In this document: piece after piece, positions 45,551 through 57,556 of the stretch
Layout of the letters: the number at the start of each line of letters is the position of its first letter
Position numbering within the stretch: the first letter of the stretch is position 1
From: Manihot esculenta
Taxonomy: Eukaryota > Streptophyta > Magnoliopsida > Malpighiales > Euphorbiaceae
Length of the DNA stretch: 64,000 nt
Reading direction: 5' to 3'
NCBI RefSeq assembly: GCF_001659605.2
Contig: NC_035169.2
Location: 8,031,610-8,095,609, forward strand
The notes under the pieces: generated by a model
Seen by the model: only the letters and a program-made list of their open reading frames with translations
Told to the model about the DNA's origin: nothing
Database searches by the model: none
Made by a program: the position numbers and the translations under genes

Positions 45551-48312
45551 AATTATATAATTTTTTAAAAATATCTAAAATAATTATATATTTTAAATTT
45601 ATTTTTATAGTATTTTATTTGATAATTAATAAAAATGATATAATCTTTTAGAATTATCTAAAATAATTATGTATTTTAAATTTATCTTTATAACATTTTA
45701 TTTGATAATTAACGAAAATGTCTTTATCTATTTAATATTATATTAATTTTTTTAGTATAAAATAATAAATTAATTATCATCTATTTCAATAACCGTGATA
45801 ATTAAAATAATTATTAATAATTTTATTAAAATTATTAAAAATTTTGAATAAAAGTTAAAATAATGCTACAACTAATTGATAATTATCATAAAATGTATTG
45901 AATAATAATTCTCTCTTATTTTTATATTATTATTGCTATTGTTATTCTATAAATCATAAAGATAAAATAACATATGAAAAAGTAAAAATAATAAATTTAA
46001 TTAATAAAGAAAATAAGAAAATAATTATATTTTAAAATAATTATGATGAAGTATAATTATATTTTTAAGTGATATTTTTTTAAAAAAAATTTAAATAATA
46101 ATTATAAATAATAAGTAATAATTTTCTTTTAAATGATAATGATGATAATAGTTATAAATCATAATTATTGTTTAAATAATTATTTTTATTATATTAAAAA
46201 TTTGTAAATAATTATTTTTTTTATAAAAATGAGATTTTATAAATTAAATTTAAAAATTTTTAAATAACAAATTTAATTTATCAATAAAATAGTAATTTAA
46301 ATGCACTGAAATTCATTTTTTTATTTTTTTATAAAAAGCTATAAAATTTTTTATTTTCTTTTATAATTTTTTTATTGCTCAATTTTATTTTTTTAATATT
46401 TAAATTAGCTATAATTGAAATAGATTGATAAAAATAAATTTTGAGATTTTGGAAAATGTTGAGAGTGTATTAGTTTGAATTTACAAGATTTCATATGATT
46501 TGCAATGTTACTGTTTAATTGATCAAGCTAGTGTAAAATTATTTTTTATGGATATTTATGAATATTTTTTTTATATTCTATTGGACATTTTGTTTTTAAA
46601 TTTATAATAATAATAAACAAATAAATTTAAATATTATGTAATAAATTAAATCAAATTTATTGATATTTTTATTCTTTCTATAGGTTTTTTAAAATAATTA
46701 ATAATAATTTATTATAATAGTAAAATATTAAATTTTAATATTTATCAAATTAATATAATATATTATATTATATAAAAATAATAAAAAATAATATTTTCAG
46801 TGAGTAATCGATGCAAGTACTTTAATAAGTAAGATAAATTTTTTAATATTATTTATTTTAAATTTTATTATAATAATAATTTATTGAATTTACATAAATT
46901 TTAATATTTTAAAAAATAATTAAATTTATAATGTAATATTTATTCAAATTTTAAAGTTATTAGACGAACATTTATATTTTTGATTTGTACATAAATAATA
47001 AAAAGTAAATTTTGAAATAAGATTATTAATAAATTTTTATTTTAATAATATATTAAATTATTAAATTTAAAAAATAATAAAATTTGGATATAAAAAATAC
47101 ATAAATAATATTACCTCTCAATTAATTTTAATAAATTGGAATAAAATTTATAAACATTAAAATGGAATTTCTTATCTTATTCTTCATTAAATATGATAAT
47201 AATAAATTAAATTCAAATTTAATTGCTATTAAAATTATTGTTATTTTTTAAAATTTAAATTTAATTGGTTAAATTGATAATCTATTTAAATTTCAATTAT
47301 ATTTTATTCAAAATTTAATTATTAAATTAGTTTTATAATTTAAAGTTTACATAAATATAAATTTTTATTTTTTATAATTAAATGTACATCATTAGTTTTA
47401 TATTATAATTTAACATAAACTTTTATAAGAACTATATTATAAGCATAAGAATTTTTATTAAAATCATTAATTTCTAACTTTTGTTAATAAAATTAATAAA
47501 ATAGAAATTAACTTTTCTAAACATGATAATTTTAATTTGAACTTTAAGATGATTGGTTTAGAAAAAAATTATTTATATTCTTTAATAAAATTTTCAATGA
47601 ATTTTTTTAATAATATTTTTAAATCATTAAATTCAATTAAATAGAAATTATTATTTATATAAATAAAAATGTTATAAATTTTAAAAATTATTATGAACTG
47701 AAAATAATAAAAATATATTAATGAAAAATAAGTTTATGCTATATAATAATTTGAAAAAAAAAAGTTCATATGAATGAAATATCTTAAATTTCTAAAGTTT
47801 CTATTAAACTTTTAAATAAATCCTTTCTTTACAATAAAATAAAATTGAGTATTTTTTGAATCAAAAAATAAATTGAACATATTTATATTTTAAATAATCT
47901 ATATTTTTAAAAATAAGCATAATCTAAAAACAATAAATTCACAAAATATTTATTAATCTATGCTAATTTAAAAGTGAGAGAATCGAAAAATAAGGTTATT
48001 GTTAAAAGAATTTTTGTACTTCAATTATTTACATTATTTACCATTTAAGGTGATTGATAAATTTTATTATTTTAATTATTTTTATAGTTAGCTAAAAGTA
48101 TCTCAAACTTTAGTATATATATATAATTACAATAAGATTAAATATTTAAGATATTAGTTGGTAGAACAACACATTCATATATTAAATAATATGAAAAAAC
48201 TTTAGAATAATATATTTTTTTAAAATTGATAAAAAAAATATTAGATGAGTTCATAATTTAAATAATAAAATAATTTAATAAATTTATTAGTTTGTTTCGA
48301 ATGTTTTTTTTT

Positions 48313-48402
48313 GAAATGAGGATTTAGAAATGAGAAGTAAAATTTGAAATCTCTCAGATTTATTCAGATACACTTACCATTAGACTAAGTATTGTGAGTA
48401 TA
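48313..48402 (-). repeat. tRNA-like (SINE-head-like) fragment 2
   Basis: The minus strand TTAGTCTAATGGTAAGTGTA is A-box-like. It is followed by ATCTGAATAAATCTGAGAGA, nearly the same as in fragment 1 (ATCCGAATAAATCTGATAGA). The B box is degraded. Same orientation as fragment 1. Confidence 0.4.
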
Positions 48403-49683
48403 GTATATTTCGAATGTTATCATCAATTTTTAAATTCTATTTAATGTAAAGGTTTTTAATCTCTTTAAAAAAATATTAAATAGTAATTTTATTATTTAAA
48501 TTAATTTTAAAGTTCACCTAGAAAATCTAAAAGAATAACTCAAATTAAATTTCAAGATAAGAATTATTAAAATAATATATTTAAATATTAAAAAGATTAT
48601 TTAAATAATTATTTTATATTTTTAAGCACAAAATAAATATATTAAATTCAAATGTAATTAATTGATATTAAATATTAATTAAATAAAAATTTTAAAATAA
48701 TGAATTATATTATTAAAAGAATTATTTAGAATTTTATTTAAATTTAAAATGGATAATATTTCTATTTATTATATTAATTTTAAGAGTTAGTTAGAGAAAT
48801 TAAACTATTAAAATATTTTTAGTATTTAAAATTTTTCTGATTTAGTTAAATTAAACAAACTGAATTTCTTTTTCTGATTCAGTGAAAATTTTTATTTGAT
48901 AGGAAAATTTCAATTTTGTTGTTTTATTTCATATGTGCTTTTTAAAAAATACTGGAAGGGGAGAATTCCAACTTCACAAATACAAAATTAGGGTAAACTT
49001 CATAATTGTAGGCCCAGATTACGCAACCCCATAGTATGCAGTCAAACCTAAATTTATTTTTTTTTTTGTAATATATATAAAAAAAATACGAGACCTAAAT
49101 AACTCCAATAAAATATTAGAAAATTTAAAAAATTTAATTAATAAAATTTTTTTTAATTAAAAAAATATTTTCAATAAATTAATTTTGGCTTTCAAACCAA
49201 TACAGTGTGAAACGGTCACTACAGATAGTCTCCGCTTAATTAGTCGCTAAGTGCAGAGTTGGATGGTGGCGATTGGCGGCGTTGGCATGCTACGGTTGTT
49301 GCCTCGTAGACCACTAACGCTTCCGTCACTTCCTTTCCCACCATTCAAGCACGTGGAATATGTCCACAGCTGCCTCCATTTTTTTTTCTTTATTTTAATT
49401 AAAAAAAAAATATTTATTACATAGACTTTTCATAGGTGGTGTGCCATGTGAAAACAAGAAAATTTAAAAAATTCTAGCTGAATATTCTTTTTCTACCATA
49501 AATAAGACAAGATATGCATACATGTTATATCATTACTTTGTTAAAAAATTTTATCATAAATAAATGTCGTTTTATGATTTTAATATTTTATTAAATATTT
49601 TTTTATTTACTCTTTAATAACTAGATGATTTTTAGAATATTAATAAGATTCATTATATTTATATAAATATTTTAATTAAAGAG

Positions 49684-50171
49684 TGATGACTGTTGGGCTT
49701 TTTCATTTCATCATGAGACTGGGCCGATAATAGCAATCCACAACTAGGAGGCTCCTAAACCCTCGAATAAGCCGAGTACAACCCGTTCATTCTCCAGACT
49801 GGACTTCTATTTAAGTCACTTGATCAGACCGGCCCAGTCCAATTCAGCCTTAAAGTCAGACCTTCTTGGATTTCGGTCCTTTTTCCTCAAATCCGGACAC
49901 GGAAAGAAATGATTGCGGATCCAGTCATTTCACAGCCCTGTCCACTCAAACGCCGAAGGGAATTAAATGTTTGTCTGACACAGGGATGGTTCTGAGGTCA
50001 TCTATACGTACGAACCTGTAACAAGGGGTAGGTGGTCTTATAGCAAAAATAACCATCTCCGTGAGGAAAGGAAAGAGTATAAAAGGAAGGAAATACCCTC
50101 CTCTAGGACTAAGTTTTTCCTAAGTCCACAAACTCATTGTAAAATTCTATTTTCTGAATTTCAGATCATCA
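49684..50171 (+). repeat. Solo LTR 7, GC-rich family (first subfamily)
   Basis: 488 bp, beginning TGATGACTGTTGGGC and ending TTTCAGATCATCA, parallel to solo LTR 3 over its length (for example the GACCGGCCC core and AAGGGGTAGGTGGTC), with TATAAAAGGAAGG near the end. Flanks AAGAG and AGAAG are not a clean duplication. Confidence 0.78.
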
Positions 50172-50176
50172 AGAAG

Positions 50177-51200
50177 TAATATAGTCTTTTTTTATTAAAA
50201 TTTAATATTATTTATTGTTGCAGATAAAATTAAAGAATAAATAGATTATATAATAATTATTTAAATTAAATCAAACCCGTATATTGAAGAAACCAAATAT
50301 GTTTGATTACCCATTTTTAATTAATTATTGATTGGTCATAGCTAGTTAATCAATCATACAACAACCTTATTGCAAAACATCAACTGGAGTTTAAGATGAA
50401 CCACCACCACCTTCCATCTCTTGACCAAAATTTATTTAATCATGCAATATTGTAGGAAAAATATATAAATATGTCACTCACTTCTAATGGGATCAAAGTA
50501 TATTATATAATAAAAAAATCCACATTAATAATTTAATTTCACGTTTATATTCAAGAATTTTAATGCTTTGTAGAAATTTATGTGCCACGTGATGTTTGAT
50601 CATGCACCAGCCACATATATATTTGTGGGTATAAACTATTATTGGCGAGTCAAATGGGAGAAATAATAATAATAATAAAGGACACAGTTTCTTAAATATC
50701 ACCAAGTTATGTATTTTTAAAAAATTATTAATATAAATATATATATTTTTTATTAAATTAATTTATTAAAAAATAAAATATTTTTAGCGAGTATTTACCT
50801 TATCCAAGTTTTATAACTATTGAACGTGGTGTGGTGTGGTGAAGAGCGGCGGAGCTTAGTAGGGAAACAGTAGAAATGAAGGAGTGAGGAAGCAACTAAG
50901 CAAAGTAGCTGCGAGGAAAACACAAATAAAAAGGCCAAACGAGGCTTTATCGGCTACACCTGTTAATGACTCGGTAGCATTAAAAGCACGCTTAAAAAAA
51001 CACGAGCTCAACTGTCTTTTTTTTTTTCTAGAGAGAGAAAGTCAAAAGAGTGCATACAAATACACATTTTCAAGACTCGACCTTTCTCCTCCCTTCAGGC
51101 TCCAGCCTATCAATGCCCTCGTAGAAAAGTCTCATTTCTCTCTCTATCTCACTCTCTCTCAACGCTCCATTTCCCGTGTTTTGACTTTCTCTCTCTTCAT
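50177..51200. other. Upstream region of the second U-box gene
   Basis: AT-rich up to about 50830, then more balanced. An open frame at 50884-51219 lies before the TATA box and shows no motif, so I treat it as promoter DNA. Confidence 0.4.
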
Positions 51201-51205
51201 TTACG

Positions 51206-51214
51206 TATATAAAA
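51206..51214 (+). promoter_or_regulatory. TATA box of the U-box gene at 51425
   Basis: TATATAAAA, preceded by CT-rich DNA and followed about 30 bp later by a CTTCC/CTCC pyrimidine patch near 51235-51260, the usual plant start context. This implies a 5' leader of roughly 180-190 nt. Confidence 0.65.
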
Positions 51215-51424
51215 CCTAATCCTCTCTTCCCTTCCATTCTCCAAACTTCAAACTACTTCTCAACAGCTACTACCAGAAATTCTCCTAACTTCATCTCTCC
51301 ATTCAAATTTTCAGATTCCAACCTTAATTCTTTTCTGGGTTTCTCTTCAAATTTCCATCTGCTTCTTTTTGGGCCTTGAGTTCTTGATCTTTTCATCAGC
51401 AGCAGTAACAGCAGCTTGTGATTA

Positions 51425-52669
51425 ATGGAAGAGATTGATGTCCCTCCATTTTTCCTCTGCCCTATTTCTCTTCAAATCATGAAGGACCCAGTTACTGTAC
51501 CAACTGGGATAACTTACGATCGCGAGAGCATAGAAAAATGGCTATTCTCCGGCAAGAACGAGACATGTCCGGTTACCAAACAAGTCATCTCAGATTGTGA
51601 CCTAACACCAAATCTAACTCTTATGAGATTGATACAATCTTGGTGTACTCTTAATGCTTCTCATGGAATTGAACGAATCCCAACTCCTAAACCTCCAATC
51701 AGCAAAGCACAGGTAGCTAAGCTTATTAAAGATGCCACCACATCATCCCCGCAGAAGATCGCTTGTGTAAGGAAGCTACGATCAATTGCTAACATGAGTG
51801 ATACAAACAGGAGAACAATGGAGGCTGCTGGTGCTGTAGAGTTCTTGGCTTCAATTGTTAATGACTTCAGCTCATCATCTTTTGAAAAATCAACTTCAGA
51901 TGGAGATGGATTCGAGGTCACAACTCCAAGTGATGAAGCCTTGAGCTTTCTCCACAGTCTTCAATTATCCGAATCTGGGCTCAGGATTCTTACGGGTAAA
52001 AATGGGGAGATGATTCAGTCCTTAACCAACGTCTTGCAAAATGGAAACTACGAGTCTCGAGCTTATGCAGTGTTGTTGTTGAAATCAATCTTTGAGGTTG
52101 CTGATCCAATGCAAATGATCAACTTGAAACCTCAACTCTTCACTGAGATAGTCCAAGTTTTACGTGATCAAATCTCTCATCAAGCCTCTAAAGCTGCATT
52201 GAAACTGCTTGTAAGTCTTTGTCCATGGGGAAGGAACAGAATCAGAGCAGTTGAAGCTCATGCAGTGTCTGTTCTGATCGATCTTCTTCTTGATTCCAAG
52301 GAGAAAAGGGCTTGTGAGATGGCGCTGACTGTACTTGATTTGCTATGCAAATGCGCAGAAGGCAGAGCTGAATTGTTAAGCCACGGTGCTGGGGTAGCAG
52401 TGGTTTCAAAGAAGATCCTTAGAGTTTCTCAAGCAGCAAGTGAAAAAGCAGTTAGGATTCTCTTATCTGTTTCAAAATTCTCAGCAACTTCAAGTGTTGT
52501 CCAAGAGATGTTGCAGATCGGCGTTGTCGCCAAACTGTGTTTAGTTCTTCAAATGGATTGTGGAAGCAAGACAAAAGAAAAAGCTAGAGAGGTGCTTAAA
52601 TTGCATGCTAGAGCTTGGAAAAATTCTCCATGCATACCTGCAAATCTGCTCTCTTTTTATCCAGACTGA
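51425..52669 (+). CDS. U-box/ARM E3 ubiquitin ligase, PUB22/PUB23-like copy 2
   Basis: Single exon, 414 residues, as expected for PUB22-24. The U-box (about residues 5-79) contains FFLCPISLQIMKDPVTVPTG, ITYDRESIEKWLFSGKNE and CPVTKQVI, then LTLMRLIQSWCTLNASHGIE and IPTPKPP, the typical boundary to the ARM repeats. ARM helices fill residues 95-400, with CPWGRNRIRAVEAHAV and AGVAVVSKKILRVSQAASEK. Known relatives poly-ubiquitinate an exocyst subunit (Exo70B2) and a proteasome lid subunit (RPN12a), restraining pattern-triggered immunity and drought responses. Transcripts of the group are rapidly induced by elicitors. Compared with copy 1 (39522) it keeps a serine-rich insert near residues 150-170. 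It faces a Dof3.5-like gene, an arrangement I recall for PUB22 and DOF3.5 in Arabidopsis, which favours a PUB22/23 identity over PUB24. Confidence 0.92.
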   Translation: MEEIDVPPFFLCPISLQIMKDPVTVPTGITYDRESIEKWLFSGKNETCPVTKQVISDCDLTPNLTLMRLIQSWCTLNASHGIERIPTPKPPISKAQVAKLIKDATTSSPQKIACVRKLRSIANMSDTNRRTMEAAGAVEFLASIVNDFSSSSFEKSTSDGDGFEVTTPSDEALSFLHSLQLSESGLRILTGKNGEMIQSLTNVLQNGNYESRAYAVLLLKSIFEVADPMQMINLKPQLFTEIVQVLRDQISHQASKAALKLLVSLCPWGRNRIRAVEAHAVSVLIDLLLDSKEKRACEMALTVLDLLCKCAEGRAELLSHGAGVAVVSKKILRVSQAASEKAVRILLSVSKFSATSSVVQEMLQIGVVAKLCLVLQMDCGSKTKEKAREVLKLHARAWKNSPCIPANLLSFYPD

Positions 52670-55337
52670 GACAAAGAGAGACTAATTAATCATGGATTCC
52701 TTTTTCATTGTAATTGAGATTAATTAGTGCCTACTGTACATTATTAGAAAGAAAAAACAAAATACAAAGTGGTATCCAGTAGTAATGAAATCAGATTTTG
52801 TTCTATTTTGAGGAAATTAATGATCATTAATTTTATGTCATAATTTTTACTCTATTTTTCTATGGTGGGGATGAAATGTTTGGAATATAAACTAAAGTTT
52901 TTCAGACAAATCAACACTTCAGATTCTTATTTCTTGTTCCTGGTATATTTTTAAGACAAATTGCTTTTAATTACAATGGAAAAGTGTAAAAACATTATAT
53001 TTTTTGCATTAATCAGTTTGAGGGTAATCAAACATTCCAATCCAGAAATTAAATTAAATTAATTCTTGTTCGTGTTTTCTATTTCGTATTATAAATTAAG
53101 GTGTCCATTTGGTGAAATTCTATAATATTTATTATAATAATTAAATATAATTAATAATTAATATCCAACGGCTAATTATACAATTTATTTGTGATAGCAA
53201 AACAAGTTGAATATAGAAATAAAATGCTTTTGTTTTCTACTAACTTCAATCGATTTCATTGTTGCCCTTAAATTCTAGAAATAGTTTGACCCAATTTAAA
53301 GCATAACCATTGGATCAAGATCAAGAACAAGCCAATCTATTAATAGGCACAATACATCATTACCCTTTTTTTTTTAAAAAAAATAATAATTATTGGGACC
53401 CATAATTGTGCAAATGGCTGCAACCCATTTTTGAATCAGAACTTTTCTGGTGTCTGAAGGTCAAATTTTCTTTTCTTTTTTTTTTTTAAAAAAAAATTTC
53501 ATATTTTTGGCATGAGGTCAATGCCACGGTACTTTATATTTTATATATATTGAACTCGTCAAGTCCCCGACCCTTAAAATGCAAAAAACCTGTTTTTTTT
53601 TTTTATTATTTTTAACCATTTTTTCTGTGTGCGAGTAAAAAAAAAAAATTAAAATAGTACTCTGCTTACAAATAATCTTAATAAACATGATTTTTTTTTT
53701 ATCATGTGTAGTAATTATTGGCATATTATTGATCAGTTCTTTTTATAAAAAATAAATAAATAATTTGAGAAGGTAATTAAAGTGTTCTACGAACTAAATT
53801 GGAATCCTTCCCATGCATATTCGAAACTCGAAGAGGATTATTGAATTTTGATTAAATAATACTAAAATTATTTTGAAAATATGATATACCAAGTTCAACT
53901 CCAATTTTAATTTAACAAAAAAAAAATCTTATTCCATTCCCTTCTTTTTAAATACAATTAATTTTATTTAAATTTCAACTAGATATCACAATTTTAAAAG
54001 TGATTTAGTAGTTGATTATTTTTTTTGATATATACCAAAATTTATTGGGTATGCGTAAAATGATTTTTTTTTTTTTAAATATACAAATGGAATGATAGAG
54101 GTATTTCTCCTATTAATCTCAAATATTCTGAATGTAAAATACTTTTAAAAAATTTTAAAAGAGTGAATTATTTTTTTTTAATAAGTTGATTCGGTGCTTA
54201 TTCGAATTAATTAAAATTAGATGGTTCGTAAAAAAAAAATTATAAAAGAAAACAAAAGGATGTCAAACCATGTTAGGTCTTGCCAACCATATGGGCACAC
54301 AGCTTGCACATGCATCACGTATTCGAGCTAAAAACAACTCAACAACATCTCTTCTCTCCTCCTTGTCAAATCCATTCTGTAACACGATCAGTTGTACAAA
54401 TATATTAAATACGATGCCGTCTCCAGATCATGATTCACTCATTTCTTATTTTATATATATTGGTTTGTGTTTCTCATTGTTGCAGTATTTGACTGCCTGA
54501 AATCTTGATCATAATATTTGATTTGATCAAACGTGTAGACGTCCATGATCATCATCAACTCCTAGATGAATGATGATGATTGTAGGTGGGACTCAACTTA
54601 ATTAATTTCTTAGCTTGGATCATGAGATGCATTCTTATTTATTTATTAAGACAACTTAGTTTACCTAACCTTGGACCAATCTCACAGCCTCAACACTACA
54701 TCACTATTATTATGGCCTTAATTGATAATACTAGCTGGTCTTTAACTCTTTTAATAGTGATTAAAATAATTTTTCATAATTTACTTCTTCAATTTTTTGA
54801 TCGAGTTAAACCCTAAATACTGATTTCAAAATTATTATAATTAATTTTGCATTTAGAGATGCTTGTGTTTAGATTTGCAGTTGAAGTTTTCAAGATGCAT
54901 CGTGCTGTTCTAGATGAAGGGTTTAGTTAATTGCTTGGGATTTCATTACCTTCAAAAACAAGAAACCCTTAACTTGTATGGATAACCATAATTCTCAAAA
55001 AGAATATTTCTTTCATTAAATTTGTTGGATTTTGAGATAAGGAAGACTTCCCTTGCTATTAATTATTATCAACGATATGAAAAATAAGTTTAGAGGAAGA
55101 AAAATAATCTTGTGTTCTGTTGAGAATATAATTTATCACTTGTTTAAAAACATTCTATAATTACAGAAAATTGATTGGAAGCTTGAAAATCTTTTATATA
55201 CATATGGAAAATCAAATTGCAGGTGCATGAGACATGCATATGCATTATTATAAATTCAGGTTGACATGTACAGAATTACTTGAGATTCTCTACATTTTTA
55301 AAATACAAGAAAAATAATGAAGGTAAAGCCATATTTT
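52670..55337. other. Spacer between convergent U-box and Dof genes
   Basis: Both genes end into this 2.7-kb AT-rich stretch, so it holds two 3' UTRs. Short plus-strand frames at 54270-54816 have no motif. No transposon recognised. Confidence 0.45.
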
Positions 55338-56252
55338 TTAATTGTCAAGTCCTTGCGAAGAAATATTAACACTAGAAAGATCAAAGGGATTCCAGCTACC
55401 GAACAAGAGATTAGAATCTTGAGTTTCAGGTCCAACAACTGGATCTTGTGTCACTTGCATGGTATGATCATTACACATCAAGTGAGAATTGGACCATAAT
55501 ATCTCTTCATGAGAGCTTACCTCTTCTCCTGGCAATGGTGGCAACCCATTGTGGTTTGATTCGTGATGAGTACCTAAGCATTGTTGAACGTTATTATCAT
55601 GAGCTTGGTGATTGTGTGTTGAGCTGTCCGCCCCATAATAGCACATCAACTGATGATTATTGTTATCATCAGAAGGAGCTTCCATGTAAGAACCAGAGAT
55701 AGTAGTGAGGCACCCATCAAGACTTCCATGTAGTTGAACGCTGCTTGATTCCAAATTTGAGTTTGGAATGGTAGGAAAATCAAGAGGCTGATCAAACTCA
55801 CCAGTACCCAATTCTTGCATTTCAAAACCGGTGCTACTAGTAGCAGTGGTGGTGGTGGTCGCGGTGCTCTTGGAAGGTGGTGGTTGATGAGGATTCATGA
55901 AATTTGCATAAACAAGAGCAAGATCAATATGTGAACCATCAGATGTCATGGAAGAGCTACGACTTTCAACAGAGGTAACCCCTTTGCTAGAGAAAGCACC
56001 AAAGCTTCTGGAATGAGCAACATCAGAAGTGGAAAGCCTTAAGGACTTCACTCTTCTGTTCTTCCTGCAACCACCACCCACAGGGACGTTCCTTAGAGAT
56101 CCACCTTTGGTCCAATACCTTCTACAACCTTTGCAGAAATATCGAGGTTGAGTCAAGCTGTAGTTGTTGTAATAACAAAATTTAGTGTTTGAAGAACCAC
56201 ATCGAGGACAGCTCGGTGGTATTTCAACATTGGCCTTCCATCCTCTGTCCAT
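55338..56252 (-). CDS. Dof zinc-finger transcription factor, Dof3.5-like
   Basis: 304 residues in one exon. The Dof finger is near the N-terminus: C15-x2-C18-x21-C40-x2-C43, with [19 protein letters not shown] and [18 protein letters not shown], followed by a basic [11 protein letters not shown] segment that binds AAAG sites and can act in nuclear import. The motif [17 protein letters not shown] (about residues 107-123) is shared with Arabidopsis Dof3.5 and is my reason for that assignment. The C-terminal two thirds are low-complexity (threonine stretch near residue 130, Asn/His-rich 190-235) and end in [14 protein letters not shown], a common Dof tail. Start: the Met before [12 protein letters not shown]; no earlier in-frame start is supported. 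It lies next to the PUB-type gene on its left and divergent from nothing nearby. Confidence 0.9.
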   Translation of the reverse strand: MDRGWKANVEIPPSCPRCGSSNTKFCYYNNYSLTQPRYFCKGCRRYWTKGGSLRNVPVGGGCRKNRRVKSLRLSTSDVAHSRSFGAFSSKGVTSVESRSSSMTSDGSHIDLALVYANFMNPHQPPPSKSTATTTTTATSSTGFEMQELGTGEFDQPLDFPTIPNSNLESSSVQLHGSLDGCLTTISGSYMEAPSDDNNNHQLMCYYGADSSTHNHQAHDNNVQQCLGTHHESNHNGLPPLPGEEVSSHEEILWSNSHLMCNDHTMQVTQDPVVGPETQDSNLLFGSWNPFDLSSVNISSQGLDN

Positions 56253-56414
56253 ATTATCCCAAATTGCTTAAAAGAGCTCTCCACTCTCTTTCACTTGCTC
56301 ATAGAAAGTGTTCAAGAATGTGATTAGTGAAGTTAAGCCCTAATTAAGGTCATGAATGGTGGGGGGTTTTTTGAGTATAGTAGCAAGCTTGGATCTTGGA
56401 AATGTGCAAGCACC

Positions 56415-56436
56415 CATGCATGCACGTGAGCATGCA
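56415..56436 (-). promoter_or_regulatory. RY / G-box / RY cluster upstream of the Dof gene
   Basis: CATGCATG (56415-56422), CACGTG (56423-56428) and CATGCA (56431-56436) sit within 22 bp, about 165-185 bp upstream of the Dof start. RY motifs are bound by B3 factors (ABI3, FUS3, LEC2) and CACGTG by bHLH and bZIP factors, so seed or ABA control is possible. Seen directly; the function is inference. Confidence 0.45.
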
Positions 56437-56439
56437 TAA

Positions 56440-57300
56440 GGCAAGTCTTGGTTTCGGGGCCGTTAAGGGCGACGGGTAATAGGTAACAGCCCCGTAGGCT
56501 AATATATGGTGTCGGTGTTTGTCATGATATGTGGCACAATGCAATTGATGGGAATGAAGGTATCATAGGAAGCAATGGCATCGGGAGGCTAAACCAGGTT
56601 TCTTTGAAGAGCAGACAGCACAGATTAAATTAAAACTTCGCTTTTCCTTAAATGACATTTCAGTCTTTGAGATGTTAATGTCAAAAAACCCTCTCCTTAC
56701 ACCCTGGGATTTTCAGATATCAAACTTATACACAATATGAGAGATTTAAGCTAATGTGTACACCTTGGAAAATCTGTGTTGGGATAGTTCTATAAATTTT
56801 GCCTAATTATGAAGGTAAGAATCCTTTGCTGATACTTCGAATCCTTAGTAGATTAATCAAAATAAAGTAAATATATGCTCATTTCCTTGGAAAAAAAATA
56901 AAAATAATAATAAATAAAAGAAATCACATGTGAGGGACACATGCAAGGAGGGGTTTCTTAAAGGAGGAATGTCTCTTAGGCAAATAGTACATATGTTAGG
57001 CAAGTTGCAAAGGATCTCTCTCGGATCATGGGCTCCTTGGATCATGTGATCTTGCTGATTTCATAGAACGTCACTCGCAAATCCAAGACATGAATCTGAT
57101 AAGACTGCCTTCTAGGAATAGTGCTTTCCAGACCTCGCACACACTCCGGGTCACTACACTAGGCAACCATGATTCACAGGTTGAACCGAGCAACCACTTC
57201 TAAGGTCTGAAAAGTGAGAACGATGGCTTCATGGAATTTTTGTTATATATTACAGTTTGAGCTAATAGTACAGACAAGCTCTGTACAAACTGAATGTGAT
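56440..57300. other. Distal Dof promoter and VIRILIZER downstream region
   Basis: Moderate AT content, no supported gene. The right end probably holds the 3' UTR of the VIRILIZER gene (57300-57556). Confidence 0.45.
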
Positions 57301-57556
57301 GTTTTAACCGTGGATGAAGAAAACCACCAATAATTTGCAGTCTGCTTCTCCAAACCCATCAACTCATCAAAGGAGCCGTTTAGAGAACATAAATCAGAAA
57401 TCATATAATAGGCAATTCAATGAATTGTTTAATAAACAAGAACATATACATTATATAGTACAACATCGATACAAGATTTGTGTGGGTAGTTCAATGGATT
57501 GCTTGGACTGTATTCTGAAGACCCTAAGAGATCAAAATTGCATTCCGCAGATATTG

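Larger units (their letters stand above)
44440..49190. other. 4.7-kb extremely AT-rich spacer
   Basis: Almost only A and T, with no open frame, a (TA)n run at 45214-45248 and two tRNA-like fragments. Properties of matrix-attachment DNA or an old, decayed transposon graveyard; sequence alone cannot decide. Confidence 0.55.

Noticed and set aside
50884..51219. 111-codon plus-strand frame upstream of the second U-box gene
   Set aside because: It ends just past the TATA box, has no motif and low-complexity content; best read as promoter DNA.
55448..55702. 84-codon plus-strand frame
   Set aside because: Antisense of the Dof coding sequence.
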